Shown here: positions 22,257-24,123 of the stretch, piece after piece
Layout: each line of letters opens with the position of its first letter
How positions within the stretch are numbered: position 1 is the first letter of the stretch
Source: Nioella sp964229645
GTDB lineage: Bacteria > Pseudomonadota > Alphaproteobacteria > Rhodobacterales > Rhodobacteraceae
Direction: 5' to 3'
Assembly (NCBI RefSeq): GCF_964229645.1
Contig: NZ_CAXREX010000199.1
Location: forward strand, 1-24,123
DNA length: 24,123 bases
Notes under the pieces: generated by a model
What the model saw: only the letters and a program-made list of their open reading frames with translations
Told to the model about the DNA's origin: nothing
Database searches by the model: none
Made by a program: the position numbers and the translations under genes

Positions 22257-22721
22257 TCACCCCGCCATCAAGGGCCCCGGCCTGCGCTCTTCGCTCAGCA
22301 GAACGTTCGCCTCTACATTGCCGACACCCGGCAGGGTCATGATCCGACGCCGCAAGACCCGCTCGAAATCGGCGATGTCGCGGGCCACCACGCGCAGGCG
22401 GTAGTCGTATAGCCCCAGCACGTGGCTCACCTGCTGCACCTCGGGGATGGCAGACACCGCCCGCTCGAAATCGTCCAGAGAAACCCGCCCCTTTGTGACC
22501 AGTTTCACACCGAGGAACACCGTCACCCCGAAGCCGAGCCGCGCGATGTCGAGATCGAGCGCGCGGCCCGCGATCACCCCGGCCTCTTCCAGCCGCTTCA
22601 CCCGGCGCCAGCCGGCGGGCTGGCTCAGACTGAGGCGCCGGGCCAGCGTGGCCGCGCTCAGCGCCGCGTCTTCCTGCAGCGCGCGCAGGATCGCGAAATC
22701 TGTCTCGTCCCATGTGCTCAT
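22257..22721 (-). CDS. Lrp/AsnC-family transcriptional regulator (second of a coupled pair)
   Basis: The 154-residue protein has an N-terminal helix-turn-helix (about 5-55: DETDFAILRALQEDA, ATLARRLSLSQPAGWRRVKRLE) and a C-terminal RAM effector and oligomerisation domain (about 65-145, with VQQVSHVLGLYDYRLRVVA and LPGVGNVEANVLLSE). Such proteins usually bind amino acids and regulate their metabolism. Its ATG overlaps the stop of the preceding Lrp gene in ATGA (22718-22721), so the two are translationally coupled. The class V aminotransferase lies 144 bases downstream on the same strand. Confidence 0.94.
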   Translation of the reverse strand: MSTWDETDFAILRALQEDAALSAATLARRLSLSQPAGWRRVKRLEEAGVIAGRALDLDIARLGFGVTVFLGVKLVTKGRVSLDDFERAVSAIPEVQQVSHVLGLYDYRLRVVARDIADFERVLRRRIMTLPGVGNVEANVLLSEERRPGPLMAG

Positions 22722-23173
22722 ATCGGCAGGGTCCTCGCGTCCTTCAGGGTCGCCACCTGCATCAGCGCCTCGATATCGGTGATATGGGGCAGCGCCAGGA
22801 TGCGGTCGCGATAGACCTCCTGGTAATGGGTCATGTCACGCGCCAGAACCGACAGGCGCAGGTCGACCCGGCCCAGGAAGGTCTGGATCTCCACCACTTC
22901 CGGAATCTCGCGCGCGGCGGCCATCACCTCGTCGAAGGCCCGGCTTTGCGTCTTGTCCAGGGTGATGCGAAGGCTCACCTCCACCGTGAAGCCAAGCGCG
23001 CGCCAGTCGATGACCGCGCGGGTGGCGCGCAGGACGCCCTCTTCGCGCATCCGGTCGAGCCGCTTGTAGCAGGTCGCAGGCGCGATGCGCGCGGCCTCGG
23101 CCAGCTCTGCCACGGGCATCGCAGGGTCGGCCTGAAGATGGCGAAGGATGCGCCGATCGGTGTCATCAAGCAT
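22718..23173 (-). CDS. Lrp/AsnC-family transcriptional regulator (first of a coupled pair)
   Basis: The 151-residue protein begins MLDDTDRRILRHLQADP, a typical Lrp start, with helix-turn-helix VAELAEAARIAPATCYKRLDRM (about 21-42). A RAM domain (about 65-145) follows, including IPEVVEIQTFLGRVDLRLSVLA and LPHITDIEALM. The two proteins of this pair differ enough to be separate paralogues and may act as a hetero-oligomer. The ATG at 23173 has no clear Shine-Dalgarno sequence. The open frame upstream to 23311 is not family-like. It is divergent from ilvC, 137 bases apart, with repeated ATGAATT words between, so regulation of ilvC or autoregulation is plausible. Confidence 0.93.
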   Translation of the reverse strand: MLDDTDRRILRHLQADPAMPVAELAEAARIAPATCYKRLDRMREEGVLRATRAVIDWRALGFTVEVSLRITLDKTQSRAFDEVMAAAREIPEVVEIQTFLGRVDLRLSVLARDMTHYQEVYRDRILALPHITDIEALMQVATLKDARTLPI

Positions 23174-23219
23174 GAATTTGCTATCTATCCATGAATTAGT
23201 GAATGAATTTCTATCATAT
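23171..23219. promoter_or_regulatory. AT-rich repeat region between the Lrp pair and ilvC, candidate operator
   Basis: ATGAATT occurs three times in the same direction at 23172, 23191 and 23203. The first and third extend to ATGAATTTGCTATC and ATGAATTTCTATC, 31 bases apart (about three helical turns). The stretch is far more AT-rich than its surroundings. Lrp-type proteins bind multiple AT-rich phased sites, so this may be an Lrp operator controlling both directions. Confidence 0.45.
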
Positions 23220-23310
23220 GGGGCAAATTCTTCCAAGCCGCATCTCGCCTGACCGGACCAGGGCCGATAGACAGGGCGCCAGAGATTTTTTCCAACGGAG
23301 GACGGATCCA

Positions 23311-24123
23311 ATGCGCGTTTACTACGACCGCGATTGCGACATCAACCTGATCAAGGACATGAAAGTGGCCATCCTGGGCTATGGCTCCCAGGGCCACGCC
23401 CACGCGCTTAACCTGCGCGATTCCGGCGCCAAGAACGTGGTCGTCGCCCTGCGCGAAGGCTCTCCCTCGGCCAAGAAGGCCGAAGGCGAAGGGCTCAAGG
23501 TCATGGGTATTGCCGAAGCGGCGGCCTGGTGCGACCTGATCATGTTCACCATGCCCGATGAACTGCAGGCCGAGACCTACAAGAAATACGTGCATGACAA
23601 CCTGCGCGAAGGCGCGGCGATTGCCTTCGCCCATGGCCTTAACGTCCATTTCGGCCTGATCGAGCCCAAGCCCGGCGTCGATGTCATCATGATGGCGCCC
23701 AAGGGCCCCGGCCACACCGTGCGCGGCGAATACACCAAGGGCGGCGGCGTGCCCTGCCTCGTGGCCGTGAACAACGACGCCACCGGCCGCGCGCTGGAAA
23801 TCGGCCTGTCCTACTGCTCCGCCATCGGCGGCGGCCGTTCGGGCATCATCGAGACCAACTTCCGCGAAGAATGAGAAACCGACCACTTCGGTGAGCAGGC
23901 GGTTCTGTGTGGCGGCCTCGTTGAGTTGATCCGCATGGGCTTCGAGACCCTGGTGGAAGCCGGCTACGCCCCCGAGATGGCCTATTTCGAGTGCCTGCAC
24001 GAAGTGAAGCTGATCGTGGACCTGATCTACGAAGGCGGCATCGCCAACATGAACTACTCGATCTCGAACACCGCCGAATACGGCGAATACGTGTCGGGCC
24101 CGCGCATCCTGCCCTACGAGCAG
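23311..24123 (+). pseudogene. ilvC: Ketol-acid reductoisomerase ilvC, interrupted by an in-frame TGA and cut by the window edge
   Basis: IlvC makes 2,3-dihydroxyisovalerate and 2,3-dihydroxy-3-methylvalerate in branched-chain amino acid synthesis. The NADPH-binding GYGSQGHAHA (23-32), H108 in FAHG and APKGPGH (129-135) are intact. The frame reads to NFREE (187) and then TGA at 23872-23874, where relatives I know read Cys (EECETDLFGEQ). The same frame stays fully conserved afterwards: ETD-H-FGEQ with metal ligands D191 and E195, then E227 and E231 in YFECLHEVK. It continues without a break to the window end (codon 271 of about 340). The normally conserved Leu192 is His. GGAGG lies 9 bases before the ATG. 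The break may be a true nonsense mutation, a sequencing error or a recoded UGA. Function cannot be judged from sequence. Confidence 0.9.

Noticed and set aside
23872..23892. Selenocysteine insertion at the ilvC TGA
   Set aside because: The following stem is only 5 bp with a 5-base loop and lacks the features of known bacterial SECIS elements. Ketol-acid reductoisomerase selenoproteins are not known to me. It is kept only as a testable alternative, not as a call.
23875..24123. A split ketol-acid reductoisomerase with a separately started C-terminal half
   Set aside because: The first in-frame ATG after the TGA lies past the ETDxFGEQ metal-site motif and has no clear ribosome-binding site, so a separate fragment would lack essential residues.

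Overview
The window is a GC-rich, densely packed chromosomal segment of an alphaproteobacterium, most likely Rhodobacterales (Rhodobacteraceae/Paracoccaceae). Support for this comes from a Paracoccus-type aa3 oxidase subunit I gene standing alone, a Flp-type pilin N-terminus with the AVTVDW motif common in that order, the divergent yqeY/carA pair, and several copies of a GC-hairpin plus TATTT intergenic repeat. No insertion sequence, prophage, CRISPR array or rRNA gene was seen. Nearly all genes are ordinary core or housekeeping genes, and no obvious multi-gene novel system is present.

Layout. 1-36 is the tail of an unidentified + strand gene, followed by an intergenic repeat. 186-1625 (minus) carries a class IV aminotransferase and an HpaR-type MarR regulator. 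A strong terminator separates them from katG (1778-3940, minus), which is divergent from oxyR (4202, plus). oxyR is followed by an AraC-type regulator and a glyoxalase-fold (VOC) gene. 6715-6801 (minus) is tRNA-Leu(GAG). Next come a secreted peptidoglycan-binding protein (minus) and a DUF2306 membrane protein (minus), the latter divergent from a membrane-bound LytTR regulator (plus) that is almost fused to lipB. Then come a pilin-like protein with a C-terminal jelly-roll-like domain, a tiny membrane protein with its own promoter-like region, ctaD and a DUF2244 gene. yqeY (minus) is divergent from carA (plus). carA is followed by a GT2 glycosyltransferase with a GspE/MshE-like N-terminal domain, whose 3' end overlaps a convergent GntR/FCD regulator. 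Then come a HAD pyrimidine-5'-nucleotidase-like gene, a repeat and hairpin cluster, a small membrane protein and a UbiH/UbiL-like hydroxylase. A minus-strand block follows: a class V aminotransferase and two translationally coupled Lrp/AsnC regulators. This block is divergent from ilvC, which runs off the right edge.

Functional themes. These are peroxide defence (oxyR-katG), aerobic respiration (ctaD and a ubiquinone-type hydroxylase), lipoylation (lipB), pyrimidine/arginine precursor synthesis (carA), and amino-acid metabolism with its regulators (two aminotransferases, an Lrp pair and ilvC).

The most notable anomalies are as follows. ilvC has an in-frame TGA exactly where family members usually have Cys188, close to a Leu-to-His change in the metal-site motif. 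One gene fuses a prepilin-type N-terminus to a carbohydrate-binding-like domain. The glycosyltransferase has a start region occupied by a perfect hairpin. Several strong inverted repeats lie at gene ends and promoters.
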